From NCBI RefSeq assembly GCF_000153825.1, contig NZ_DS022299.1, positions 2,597,707-2,661,706 on the forward strand: a stretch of DNA of 64,000 nt, given 5' to 3'. Source of the stretch: Synechococcus sp. RS9916. GTDB lineage: Bacteria; Cyanobacteriota; Cyanobacteriia; PCC-6307; Cyanobiaceae. This document shows, one piece after another, positions 8,616 to 16,648 of the stretch. Every line of letters begins with the position of its first letter. The stretch's first letter is position 1. The translations under genes and the position numbers were made by a program. The notes below the pieces were generated by a model. The model saw only the letters and a list, made by a program, of their open reading frames with translations, did not search any database and was not told the origin of the DNA.

Positions 8616-9852
8616 GGCGATGCGCAGTGGTGAGGCCAGTATCCGCGATCAAGCGTTCCACCACCAGCTCGGCCAGTGCCCGACTGCCTCCGGCCCGTCC
8701 CATTCGCTGGCGGCCGATGGTGCCGAGCTGATGCCGCAGGTTGGCGTCGGAGAGCAAGAGGTGCAGGCGACGTTGCAGGGCTTCTGCTGATGGGCAGGTG
8801 CGCACCGACCCTCCCAAAAGGCGGCTCTGGCGTTCAGCGAAGCCACGGGTGAACTGGGGGCCCGGTCCTGGCAGGGACAACGCGGGGATGCCAAGGCCCA
8901 CCAATTGTTCGGTGGCGGTTCCGGCAGTCGCGAGTCCGACTTCGGCCCAGCCTGCCCAGCGGCTGAAGCGACCGCTGCCCAGCAACAGCATTTGCACTCC
9001 ATTCACCCAGCAGGCCTGGGCGTCCAGGCTGTCTGCAGGCGGTGGGCAGGGGCGGAACCCCAGGTGCTGAAGCAGGGGCTCCAGTGCCTGGGCAGAGGGC
9101 TGAGAGCCCGTTGCCATCAACAAGGTGAGGGGGACGTCGCTTTTGAAGCCCTCCAGGCTGCGCAGCAGCCGCTCTGCGTTGGTCAGCGCTTCCGGCATAC
9201 GGCTACCGCAGAGCAGCAGGATTCGCGTGCAGCGCTCGAGCGCTGCAGGTGGATGGCCTGGAGTGAAGCCATCCATCATCGGGTTCCCTGGTGCCAGGGC
9301 CCTCACACCGTGGCGCCTCAAGCCCCGGGCCGTGAGGCGGTCACGCATGGCCACTAGACGGCACCGAGAGGTTCTCATTACGGCCCACTCCCACGGGTCC
9401 CATTCGCTTCCTTTCAAGCGGTGATAGAGATCGCTGAGGTGCCTGCCCGGTCCGCTGCTCCAGGTGTAATCGCTTTTTGGGGTTCCCACGAATCCGAAGC
9501 GTTGTCCGCTGCCCCAGGCCATCAGCAATGGCAGCAGATCCCCGACGGCCAGCACTGCATCAACGCCCTTGGCGTGACGTCGCAAACAGCGCCACTGCCG
9601 CCAGGTGAGCAGGGGGAGTCCGGCCACCAGATCGGCGATGAATCCCCGGGCGCTTTGATTGCTGAACCCCCCACTCGGCAGCTTTGCGTTGGGGCCGATC
9701 AGTCGCAGCCATCCCTGCTGCACCGGCAAGGTAAAGGCCTTGCCTTCGCCCACGAGAGGCAAAACGACCAGAGGAAGCCTTGGCTGAAGGCTGTGGAGCG
9801 CCTCGAGGATTCGCAGGGCGATCAGGTCCTCGCCGTGACCGTTGCAAACCAC
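8593..9852 (-). CDS. lipid-A-disaccharide synthase-related protein (cyanobacterial LpxB-like)
   Basis: 419 residues from a GTG at 9850-9852. An upstream ATG exists at 10035, but the codons between are the antisense of tRNA-Cys, so the long form is an artefact. The start of the fold is VVCNGHGEDLIALRILEAL. Further on are GDLLPLLMAWGSG, VGTPKSDYTW, LLCGSRMPEAL, GLATAGTATEQLVGLGIPALSLPGPGPQF and a C-terminal helix. This is a GT-B-like protein of the LpxB-related family (TIGR03492 type) whose real acceptor is not known. Marine Synechococcus generally carry few lipid A genes, so lipid A synthesis should not be assumed. Confidence 0.75.
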   Translation of the reverse strand: MVCNGHGEDLIALRILEALHSLQPRLPLVVLPLVGEGKAFTLPVQQGWLRLIGPNAKLPSGGFSNQSARGFIADLVAGLPLLTWRQWRCLRRHAKGVDAVLAVGDLLPLLMAWGSGQRFGFVGTPKSDYTWSSGPGRHLSDLYHRLKGSEWDPWEWAVMRTSRCRLVAMRDRLTARGLRRHGVRALAPGNPMMDGFTPGHPPAALERCTRILLLCGSRMPEALTNAERLLRSLEGFKSDVPLTLLMATGSQPSAQALEPLLQHLGFRPCPPPADSLDAQACWVNGVQMLLLGSGRFSRWAGWAEVGLATAGTATEQLVGLGIPALSLPGPGPQFTRGFAERQSRLLGGSVRTCPSAEALQRRLHLLLSDANLRHQLGTIGRQRMGRAGGSRALAELVVERLIADTGLTTAHRHGRHPGP

Positions 9853-9912
9853 CAGCAGCCCCCCACTGCGCTCGCTGATACGATCCGCTGGTGGAAACGC
9901 AGTTTCCCCGGC

Positions 9913-9983
9913 GGCGGCATGGCCAAGTGGTAAGGCAGAGGATTGCAAATCCTTTATCCCCAGTTCGAATCTGGGTGCCGCCT
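9913..9983 (+). tRNA. trnC: tRNA-Cys (GCA)
   Basis: A 71-nt cloverleaf. The acceptor stem GGCGGCA pairs with TGCCGCC. The D arm is GCCAAGTGGTAAGGC. The anticodon arm GGATTGCAAATCC gives anticodon GCA. The T arm contains GTTCGAATC. The discriminator base is T and no CCA is encoded. It lies antisense to the spurious N-terminal extension of the LpxB-like gene. Confidence 0.97.
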
Positions 9984-10108
9984 TCTGAATCCTGAAGGCT
10001 CGCTTCTCATCTCCATCACTGGTCTGCAGGCTCACGATGGCTTGCGCCCTTGAATCGAGATCTGATCGATCGTCTCACGCAGCAAGAGCTCTGCATCAGG
10101 TTGGGGAA

Positions 10109-10648
10109 TCACAGTTTGGCCTCAGCGCGGAGGGTCAGGCCATTGCTCAATTGCGCGTGGCATTCCACTCCTGAAGAGTTGATCTTGCAGATCCCTTTTG
10201 CGGGCCAGGCCCGGGGTAATCCTTCTGCGATGCCGAGGCCGTTGGAGAACGCCTCAGCGGCGCCCATCACCGGTCCCTCCCAGGCAGTGGTGCTCAGTTG
10301 GCAGAGGCCATTCCTGCAGGTGATTGGAAGGTCCTTCCCCGCATCGGTCGCCACGAAGGTGAGCATGCGTGTGATGCCCTTTCTGCTGTCAGGGCCGATG
10401 AAGCGCACGCGCAGCACAGAGTCAGTTTTGCGATCCAGCTGAATTCGATCACAGCGTTGCTCTGAGCCTTCTGTGGCTGTGGTGTTGCACGCAGCCGTGG
10501 TGCGTTGCAAGCGTCCGATCGTTGGCGTGCTGCTGCTTGCTCCGATGCCCGCATGGGTTAGCAACACGCCTGTCGCCAGGATCTGGGCCGTGCGGGTGAC
10601 CCATCGGTGGTTTACGGCTCTTGTTCCCATCGTTGCGAACGGACGCAT
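10109..10648 (-). CDS. secreted hypothetical protein
   Basis: 179 residues, not recognised. After about 18 residues there is a signal-like stretch (TAQILATGVLLTHAGIGASS), so it is probably exported. Four or five cysteines in the mature part (AACNTT, RCDRI, TCRNGLC, GICKI, VECHA) could form disulfides. It contains SVLRVRFIGPDSRKGITRMLTFVAT and ends in LRAEAKL. It lies 12 bp downstream of the small Cys-rich gene on the same strand. Its role is unknown. Confidence 0.6.
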   Translation of the reverse strand: MRPFATMGTRAVNHRWVTRTAQILATGVLLTHAGIGASSSTPTIGRLQRTTAACNTTATEGSEQRCDRIQLDRKTDSVLRVRFIGPDSRKGITRMLTFVATDAGKDLPITCRNGLCQLSTTAWEGPVMGAAEAFSNGLGIAEGLPRAWPAKGICKINSSGVECHAQLSNGLTLRAEAKL

Positions 10649-10660
10649 GCGGTCGTCGAT

Positions 10661-10828
10661 TCAATACTCGCTGTCGGCCACACAGATGCCCTGGCAGCGG
10701 ATCCCATTGTCTGCGGTGCGCTTGCAATGGGGGCAGAGCACGGGAGAGGAGGGCTCAGTCGGTTGTTCTGCGGCGGCAGGTGTCGCTGTCGGGTGGGAAC
10801 TGGAGGGGTGGTCGTGCTCTCGGGACAT
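10661..10828 (-). CDS. 55-residue Cys4 zinc-ribbon-like protein
   Basis: An ATG at 10826-10828 opens a 55-codon frame that stops 12 bp before the secreted protein's ATG. The N-terminal 28 residues are His/Ser/Pro/Ala-rich and disordered. The C-terminal 25 carry two Cys pairs, CPHCK and then RCQGIC, and end VADSEY. The spacing C-x2-C-x9-C-x3-C suggests one bound zinc or another metal. The ordered, Cys-rich C-terminus and tight spacing to the next gene argue for a real gene. Its function is unknown. Confidence 0.6.
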   Translation of the reverse strand: MSREHDHPSSSHPTATPAAAEQPTEPSSPVLCPHCKRTADNGIRCQGICVADSEY

Positions 10829-10899
10829 CTCGCTTTGAAGTGCTGCTGCGCTGCTTCCTGTTCGTCAGGCGATCATGGCGGCCAGCAGGAAAGAACGGT

Positions 10900-11859
10900 G
10901 TGACCGGAATCGGCTTCGGCACCTGGTCGTGGGGCAATCAGTTGCTTTGGGGCTATGACCCTGACCGGGATGACCCTGAGCTCGCCCAGACACTCGAGGT
11001 GGCGGCGCAAGGGGGGCTGTCGTTGGTGGATACGGCTGATTCCTATGGCACAGGTCGTTTCAACGGCCGTAGTGAGGCCTTGTTGGGAGCGATCCTCCGC
11101 GCCAGGGATCCAACCTTGCGGTCGCGTTTGACGGTTGCCACCAAATTGGCGCCGTTCCCTTGGCGGCTCGGACGGAGGGGATTCGATCGGGCGTTTGACG
11201 CCAGTCAGGAGCGTCTCGCTGGCCAGCTTCAGAGGGTGCAGTTGCACTGGAGTACGGCGCGTTATGCCCCTTGGCAGGAGGGGCCGTTGCTGGATGGTCT
11301 GGCCGACCTTGTGGAGCGAGGGCGTGTGGCTGAACTGGGAGTGTCGAATCTGGGCCCGAAGCGTTTGAGGGCTCTGCATGCTCGGTTGGCTGCGCGGGGC
11401 GTGCCCTTGCGCAGCGTGCAGGTGCAGCTGTCATTGCTGGCCCCGGATGCAATTCAGTCCGCAGGCTTGAAGTCAGTCTGCGCCGAGTTGGGGATTGATC
11501 TGCTGGCCTATAGCCCTTTGGCTCTCGGTGTGCTGGCTGTGGCACCTGGGGCGACTCCGCCGGCCTGTACGCAGTTGCGCAGCCGTCTCTTCCGCCGTCT
11601 GTTGCCGGCGAGTGATGGCTTGCGTCAGTGCATGGCATCCATTGCCCAGGAGCGTCAGGTGTCTCAGGCCCAGGTGGCTCTCAACTGGTGTCGCTCCCAT
11701 GGCGCGATGCCCTTGCCTGGATTGCGGCGCGTTCACCAGGCCAGGGATGCGGTGGCCGCACTGGCCTGGATGCTCAGTGATGGAGAGCGTCAGGACCTTG
11801 ATGGTTTGGCCCTGGATTGCCGGACCAGGATGCCCGCCAATCCATTCATGAGCGCCTAG
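10900..11859 (+). CDS. aldo/keto reductase
   Basis: About 319 residues. The open frame extends far upstream to 10621, but homology-like sequence begins at GIGFGTWSWGNQLLWGYD, so the GTG at 10900 is the best start seen. AKR hallmarks are LVDTADSYGTGRFNGRSEALLG (catalytic Asp and Tyr), VATKLAPFPW (Lys), LQRVQLHW in the substrate His position, GVSNLGPKRL, VQVQLSLL, and ALNWCRSHGAMPLPGLRR for NADPH binding. It is an NADPH-dependent carbonyl reductase of unknown substrate. Its stop abuts the convergent gene at 11860. Confidence 0.85.
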   Translation: MTGIGFGTWSWGNQLLWGYDPDRDDPELAQTLEVAAQGGLSLVDTADSYGTGRFNGRSEALLGAILRARDPTLRSRLTVATKLAPFPWRLGRRGFDRAFDASQERLAGQLQRVQLHWSTARYAPWQEGPLLDGLADLVERGRVAELGVSNLGPKRLRALHARLAARGVPLRSVQVQLSLLAPDAIQSAGLKSVCAELGIDLLAYSPLALGVLAVAPGATPPACTQLRSRLFRRLLPASDGLRQCMASIAQERQVSQAQVALNWCRSHGAMPLPGLRRVHQARDAVAALAWMLSDGERQDLDGLALDCRTRMPANPFMSA

Positions 11860-12492
11860 CTAGACCGCTTCTCCGGGTTCAGGGTCAGGACTGACCACGA
11901 CGGGAAGGGTGGATGTCGGATGGGGCAGCGCGACCACCTTCACAGGCCCCGTTGGGGTCGGTGTGGGCTGTTCGGTTTGCTCGCGTTGCTGTTCACAGGC
12001 CGCCAAGGCTTCCTGCAGAAGGGAATCAAACGTGGCCCCAGGGAGGCGATGACGGGCGATCTCCAGGAAGGTGCGGGGCAGCGACTCATTGGCTGCGTTG
12101 CGCACTGCGGGGTTGTTGCGCCGGTGTTCCTGCTCGTCGTGAATGGCCCTCAAGAAGCGATGGGTGACATCGCGTTTGGTGCAGGCCTTGATCAAGGTGT
12201 CGCGTTCGGGTTGCGCGATCGAGGATCCAGCCTCCAGTTCGCTGATCCGCCTTTCAAGGCTAGCCAGCACCTCTTCGGCTTCCTTGCTGATGTGGGTCAG
12301 CTGGCCATCGGAGAGATGGGGCATGTCGGCCACAAACACCTTGCCGTGGTCCTTGAGGGCCAGAAATGTGGGTCGGGGGCCTTGGCGGCTGGTGTGTCCG
12401 CGGTCGTGATTGGAAATAACAGGGCGACGCGGCGGAACCGGTCCCGCAGACGAACGTCTGCGGGTGGTGCGCTGGGGTTTATCGAAAGGCAT
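11860..12492 (-). CDS. conserved-looking hypothetical protein with coiled-coil
   Basis: 210 residues, unrecognised. A basic N-terminus rich in Arg is followed by FLALKDHGKVFVADMPHLSDGQLTHI. A predicted coiled coil covers about residues 68-90 (KEAEEVLASLERRISELEAG). A helical region contains RFLRAIHDEQEHRRNN, and the tail is Pro/Thr-rich. There is no membrane segment or enzyme motif. It is convergent with the aldo/keto reductase, with no gap. The function is unknown. Confidence 0.55.
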   Translation of the reverse strand: MPFDKPQRTTRRRSSAGPVPPRRPVISNHDRGHTSRQGPRPTFLALKDHGKVFVADMPHLSDGQLTHISKEAEEVLASLERRISELEAGSSIAQPERDTLIKACTKRDVTHRFLRAIHDEQEHRRNNPAVRNAANESLPRTFLEIARHRLPGATFDSLLQEALAACEQQREQTEQPTPTPTGPVKVVALPHPTSTLPVVVSPDPEPGEAV

Positions 12493-12621
12493 TCAACTAA
12501 GGAGATGTAACGGCGCGGATGTTGCGTAGGCGACGCAACAAAGCTTCGAGGTGATGTTACGGCGATTGGCTGGTCAAATTGGCCAGTTGAAACGTCGTTT
12601 GATCTGGCCGGCCTGCTGGGT

Positions 12622-13659
12622 TCAGGCTGGCAGCCCATCCACCCCATCTGTTGAGGTCGACGCTGCTGTCTGCACGTCGCCGATCTGCCAGGCGGAGAGC
12701 TTCAGCGATTGACAGAGCGACAGGGCCTGGGAAACGGCATGGTCCGGCAGCACCAGGCAGAAGCCAATGCCCATGTTGAAGGTGTGCCAAAGATCTCGTT
12801 CGGGGATCTCGCCGTTCTGCTGAAGCCACTTGAACAGCTCCGGACGGGGCCAGTTGGTGGGCGAGATGCGTGCACGCAGTCCTGTGGGGAGGCAGCGGGG
12901 GAGGTTTTCAGGAATGCCACCGCCGGTGATGTGGGCCATCCCGTGAATCGGCAGCTGGGCGGCCAGCAATGACTTCACCAACTCGCCATACAGCTGTGTG
13001 GGGGCGAGCAGGGCATCAACGAGTGGGAGTTGTTCCGGGCCAAAGGTGGTGCTGGCGTCGGCGTTGGCCATGGCCAGCACTCTGCGCACAAGGCTGAAGC
13101 CATTGCTGTGCACGCCGTTGCTGGTGATGCCAATGATCTGATCGCCGGCTTGGATCGTGCGGCCGTCAATCACCTCGTCTTCCTCGACTACAGCTACGCA
13201 GAAGCCCGCGAGGTCGTAGCGACCCGCTGGATAAAAACCAGGCATTTCCGCCGTCTCACCACCCAGGAGAGAGCAGCCGCTTTGCCGGCATCCGTCGGCA
13301 ATTCCCTCCACGACCTGCGCCATGGCCTCAGGGCTCAGGGCCCCAGTGGCCATGTAATCGAGAAAGAACAGGGGGGCGGCTCCAGAGGTGATCACGTCGT
13401 TGACGCACATCGCCACCAGGTCGATGCCCACGTTGTGGTGTTGGCCATGGTCTTGGGCTAACTCAAGCTTGGTGCCCACGCCGTCCGTGCCGGAGACGAG
13501 CAGTGGCCTGCGCATGCCGGCAGGCAGGCGCATCATTCCCCCAAATCCTCCAAGGCCGCCAACAACCTCAGGTCGAAAGGTCGCTTCCACGCTTGAGCGA
13601 ATCCTTCCGACGAAGGCCCGTCCTGCCTCTACATCCACACCAGCGGTTTTGTAATCCAT
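12622..13659 (-). CDS. purM: phosphoribosylformylglycinamidine cyclo-ligase
   Basis: 345 residues from the ATG at 13657-13659, normal for PurM. It closes the imidazole ring to AIR in purine synthesis using ATP. Hallmarks are [13 protein letters not shown] at the start, [76 protein letters not shown] and [13 protein letters not shown]. Upstream codons to 13845 are not conserved in appearance and are left out. It is isolated, with no other pur gene nearby. Confidence 0.97.
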   Translation of the reverse strand: MDYKTAGVDVEAGRAFVGRIRSSVEATFRPEVVGGLGGFGGMMRLPAGMRRPLLVSGTDGVGTKLELAQDHGQHHNVGIDLVAMCVNDVITSGAAPLFFLDYMATGALSPEAMAQVVEGIADGCRQSGCSLLGGETAEMPGFYPAGRYDLAGFCVAVVEEDEVIDGRTIQAGDQIIGITSNGVHSNGFSLVRRVLAMANADASTTFGPEQLPLVDALLAPTQLYGELVKSLLAAQLPIHGMAHITGGGIPENLPRCLPTGLRARISPTNWPRPELFKWLQQNGEIPERDLWHTFNMGIGFCLVLPDHAVSQALSLCQSLKLSAWQIGDVQTAASTSTDGVDGLPA

Positions 13660-14030
13660 GTCGGACGCGGGTCTGCCCCGATTCGCGCTTGTTCTGATCC
13701 TCTCTCCCCATGGGGCCCGTGCCAATTGCGCCAGCGTCCATCCCTCGAATAAGCGCCTCTTGTTTTGGGAATTAGCTGGTCTGATTGGAGACGGCTGTCC
13801 GCAGGTCTTGCCGCGCCAGGTCAGTGCTGGTATTCCAACGATCAACTCCCTGCCCCGATTCGGGACGACTGCGTCGAGGGTGGCTGTTCGACTCGGCTGA
13901 TTCTCCTTAAGTTTCGCAAGACTTTTTGCTCGCTAAGGCTGGTTCTTTGTTGATCCATTGCTGGATCAACTGATCGCTGGCAGGGGTGACCAAGTTTCCC
14001 CCCGCTCGATCACCGGGACAGTCGCCCGGC
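13660..14030. other. 371-bp intergenic region between purM and rlpA
   Basis: It lies between divergent purM and rlpA and should carry both promoters. Short open frames exist on both strands but lack convincing composition or start context. A short inverted repeat, GATCCATTGCTGGATC, is present near 13950. I see no RNA gene or riboswitch. Confidence 0.4.
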
Positions 14031-14624
14031 ATGCGTTCACCTTTCTCTCTTCTGCTCGTTGCAGGGATGGCCTCCAGTGGCTTCGCCCTTCTTCCCGTTC
14101 TGGCCCGCGAGCTGGATTCCGACGCCGTGCGTGAATCGCTTGACGCGGTGCTGGCCCAGCCTCTGGATCCTTTCGGTTCCGCCTCAGTCACGGAGACCGA
14201 CTCTGGCAGCGCCAAGGCTGAGGAACTCGAGTCTGGCGCCGTTGCGTCTCCTGAGACCCCAACAGAAGACACAGCCGTTGCGCCACAACCCGTTCAACCC
14301 CCTGCACCGCCCATCCCACAGCCTCGTGTGATCTCGGTGAGCACAGGAGAAGCCAGTTGGTATGGACCCGGCTTCTATGGCAATCGCACGGCCAATGGGG
14401 AAGTGTTTCGACCCGGAACCCTCACCGCTGCCCACCGGACGCTGCCTTTCGGCACCAAGGTTCGTGTCACCAATCTCTGGAACGGACGATCCACCGTGGT
14501 GCGGATCAACGACCGCGGCCCTTTTATTGGTCATCGGGTGATTGATCTTGCCCATGGTGCAGCAAACAAGCTGGGCTTGGTCGCCAGTGGCATCGCTCAG
14601 GTTCGCCTTGAGGTGCTTCGCTGA
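14031..14624 (+). CDS. rlpA: RlpA-like septal lytic transglycosylase (DPBB domain)
   Basis: 197 residues from the ATG at 14031. A signal peptide (SPFSLLLVAGMASSGFALLP) is followed by a Glu/Ser/Pro-rich linker to about residue 105. The double-psi beta-barrel follows: GEASWYGPGFYGNRTANGE, LTAAHRTLPFGTKVRV and VVRINDRGPFIGHRVIDL. The catalytic Asp lies in NDRGP. The family cleaves glycan strands in the periplasm. No SPOR domain is present. It overlaps the start of the panC-cmk gene, suggesting co-transcription. Confidence 0.88.
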   Translation: MRSPFSLLLVAGMASSGFALLPVLARELDSDAVRESLDAVLAQPLDPFGSASVTETDSGSAKAEELESGAVASPETPTEDTAVAPQPVQPPAPPIPQPRVISVSTGEASWYGPGFYGNRTANGEVFRPGTLTAAHRTLPFGTKVRVTNLWNGRSTVVRINDRGPFIGHRVIDLAHGAANKLGLVASGIAQVRLEVLR

Positions 14625-16171
14625 CCGTTCAGGTTCTCAGAACACTCTCTGAATTGCACCATTGGCGCGCTCAGCAGGCCAAGCCGGTGCATTTCGTTCC
14701 CACCATGGGCGGTCTGCACCAGGGGCATGGGCGCTTGATGGCCCACGCCCGTGCCGTCAGCATCGATCCGTGTGCGGTTCTGGCCAGTGTTTACGTCAAT
14801 CCTCTTCAGTTCGGTGCTGGGGAGGATTTTGAGCAGTATCCCCGGGATCTCAACGCCGATTGCCTTGTGGCGGCTCAGGCCGGAGTCGATGCGCTGTGGT
14901 GTCCGACCGATGCGCAGATCTATCCCGAGGGCCCGGAACAGGTGTTTCGCCTGCAGGTGCCGCAGAGACTGCAGCAGCATCTCTGCGGTGCGAGTCGCCC
15001 AGGCCATTTTGATGGTGTCGCCACGGTGGTGACCCGGTTGCTGTCACTCGTTCGCCCGTCAGTGCTTGTGCTGGGAGAGAAGGACTGGCAACAGCTCACC
15101 ATCCTTCGCCACCTGGTGAAGGCTCTTGGCTTACCTGTGCGTGTGATGGGGTGTCCCACGGTGCGGGAACTGGATGGGTTGGCCAGCAGCTCGCGCAATC
15201 GTTACCTCACGCCTGATCAGCGCCATCAGGCCGCAGTGTTGCCCCGTCTGTTGCAGCAGGAGGCCGCCGCTGTTCAAAGCGGATCCCGCGATCTGAATAC
15301 GGCAGCTTTGACGAACGCCCTGACCTCGGCGGGGTTTGAAGTTGACTATGTAGAGGTGGTGGATCCCAGCACGTTGCAACCCGCTGCAGCCGATCAGACC
15401 TGTCGGTTGCTGGCTGTGGCGGCGCGATGCGGATCGACCCGTTTGATTGATCACACCGTTCTGATGACTCGTTCGCCCATCGTCGCCATCGACGGCCCAG
15501 CCGGTGCTGGCAAAAGCACTGTGACCCGCGCCTTTGCGGAGCGCATGGGGCTTCTATACCTCGATACAGGGGCGATGTATCGCGCTGTGACCTGGTGGGT
15601 GTTGGAGCAGGGGCTTGATCCTGCGGATGCAGCAGCTGTGGCGCCCAGCCTCCAGGGGCTGGAGGTGGAGTTGGATCCTCTTCGCGATGGTGTGCAAGCC
15701 GTACGGGTCAACGGCAACGACGTCACCGACGTGATTCGTGATCCCCGGGTGACGGCCAAGGTGTCGGTGGTGGCTGCCCATGCCTGCGTGCGAGCTCTGC
15801 TCACTGCTCAGCAGCAGCGCATGGGTGAGCGTGGCGGTCTTGTTGCCGAGGGTCGAGACATCGGCACGGCGGTGTTCCCCCATGCCGAACTCAAGGTGTT
15901 CCTCACCGCCACGCCCGCTGAGCGTGCTCGCCGAAGGGCTGTGGATCTGGAGCGACGTGGCTTTGAGGTTCCGGCCTTGGCGGAGCTTGAATCGCAGATC
16001 GTGGAGCGGGACCATCTCGACAGCACCCGTGAGGTGGCTCCCCTGGTGCAAGCCCATGACGCCACGGAAGTGATCACCGATGGCATGGCGATTGAGGCGG
16101 TGATCGATGCCCTCGAGGATCTGTTTCGCCTCAAAGTGCCCGCAGAAGCTTGGCCTCGCCCTAGCGCCTGA
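14621..16171 (+). CDS. panC/cmk: bifunctional pantoate-beta-alanine ligase / cytidylate kinase
   Basis: A fusion of about 516 residues. The N-terminal PanC part (HFVPTMGGLHQGHGRLM, ASVYVNPLQFG, GEKDWQQLTILRHL, SSRNRYL) joins pantoate and beta-alanine with ATP. The C-terminal CMK part starts at about codon 282 with IVAIDGPAGAGKSTV, then LDTGAMYRAVTW, VTAKVSVVAAH and VAEGRDIGTAVFP, and phosphorylates CMP. This fusion is known in cyanobacteria. The start is odd: family alignment wants about 26 residues before VPTMG. That length is met only by a CTG at 14621 overlapping the rlpA stop; the next option is a TTG at 14654. Confidence 0.93.
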   Translation: MTVQVLRTLSELHHWRAQQAKPVHFVPTMGGLHQGHGRLMAHARAVSIDPCAVLASVYVNPLQFGAGEDFEQYPRDLNADCLVAAQAGVDALWCPTDAQIYPEGPEQVFRLQVPQRLQQHLCGASRPGHFDGVATVVTRLLSLVRPSVLVLGEKDWQQLTILRHLVKALGLPVRVMGCPTVRELDGLASSSRNRYLTPDQRHQAAVLPRLLQQEAAAVQSGSRDLNTAALTNALTSAGFEVDYVEVVDPSTLQPAAADQTCRLLAVAARCGSTRLIDHTVLMTRSPIVAIDGPAGAGKSTVTRAFAERMGLLYLDTGAMYRAVTWWVLEQGLDPADAAAVAPSLQGLEVELDPLRDGVQAVRVNGNDVTDVIRDPRVTAKVSVVAAHACVRALLTAQQQRMGERGGLVAEGRDIGTAVFPHAELKVFLTATPAERARRRAVDLERRGFEVPALAELESQIVERDHLDSTREVAPLVQAHDATEVITDGMAIEAVIDALEDLFRLKVPAEAWPRPSA

Positions 16172-16640
16172 TCTGGGGCTTAATCTCCTCGATCAGCCCG
16201 GAGCAGGCATCCTCCAGCAGGTCGAGCACCTGCTCAAACCCCTGCTCCCCGCCGTAATAGGGATCCGGTACATCGCTGATCTCGGTTGATCGGGCGTAAC
16301 TGAGCATCGGGCGGATCGTTGCTGTGGCGTTGTTCCCCGCCTCCTTGGCCAGGCTGCGCACGTTGCGCAGGTTGTCGCTGTCCATGGTCAGCACCAGATC
16401 GAAGCGACTGAAATCATCCAATTCGATCTGCCTGGCGCGACTCGGCAGGTGAATTCCGCGTCGTTCGGCCGCAGCACGCATGCGTGGGTCGGCCTTGTTG
16501 CCCACATGCCAGCTGCCGGTACCGGCGGAGTCAACGATGAAGTGCTTACTCAGTCCCTGTTGATTTAGTAGATGTAGAAAAACGCCTTCTGCAGCAGGGG
16601 ATCGGCAGATGTTGCCGAGGCAGACGAAGAGTATTTTCAT
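16161..16640 (-). CDS. low-molecular-weight protein tyrosine phosphatase
   Basis: 159 residues, typical length. The catalytic CX5R loop is seen at the start (FVCLGNICRSP), with the general acid Asp in DVPDPYYGG near residue 126. The enzyme removes phosphate from protein tyrosines through a phospho-cysteine intermediate. It overlaps the panC-cmk 3' end by 11 bp in convergent orientation. It is the last housekeeping gene before the rod island; rpcG lies 8 bp upstream on the same strand. Confidence 0.93.
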   Translation of the reverse strand: MKILFVCLGNICRSPAAEGVFLHLLNQQGLSKHFIVDSAGTGSWHVGNKADPRMRAAAERRGIHLPSRARQIELDDFSRFDLVLTMDSDNLRNVRSLAKEAGNNATATIRPMLSYARSTEISDVPDPYYGGEQGFEQVLDLLEDACSGLIEEIKPQIRR

Positions 16641-16648
16641 GATTGTTT

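Noticed and set aside
9853-10035. Extended N-terminus of the LpxB-like protein up to an ATG at 10035
   Set aside because: Those codons are the antisense of tRNA-Cys and carry no homology-like sequence; the fold starts at VVCNGHGED.
10621-10899. Upstream extension of the aldo/keto reductase
   Set aside because: It runs over the small Cys4 gene and lacks family similarity; the reductase fold starts at about 10900.
13658-13900. 80-codon plus frame between purM and rlpA
   Set aside because: No good ribosome site or protein-like pattern; part is opposite the purM 5' end.
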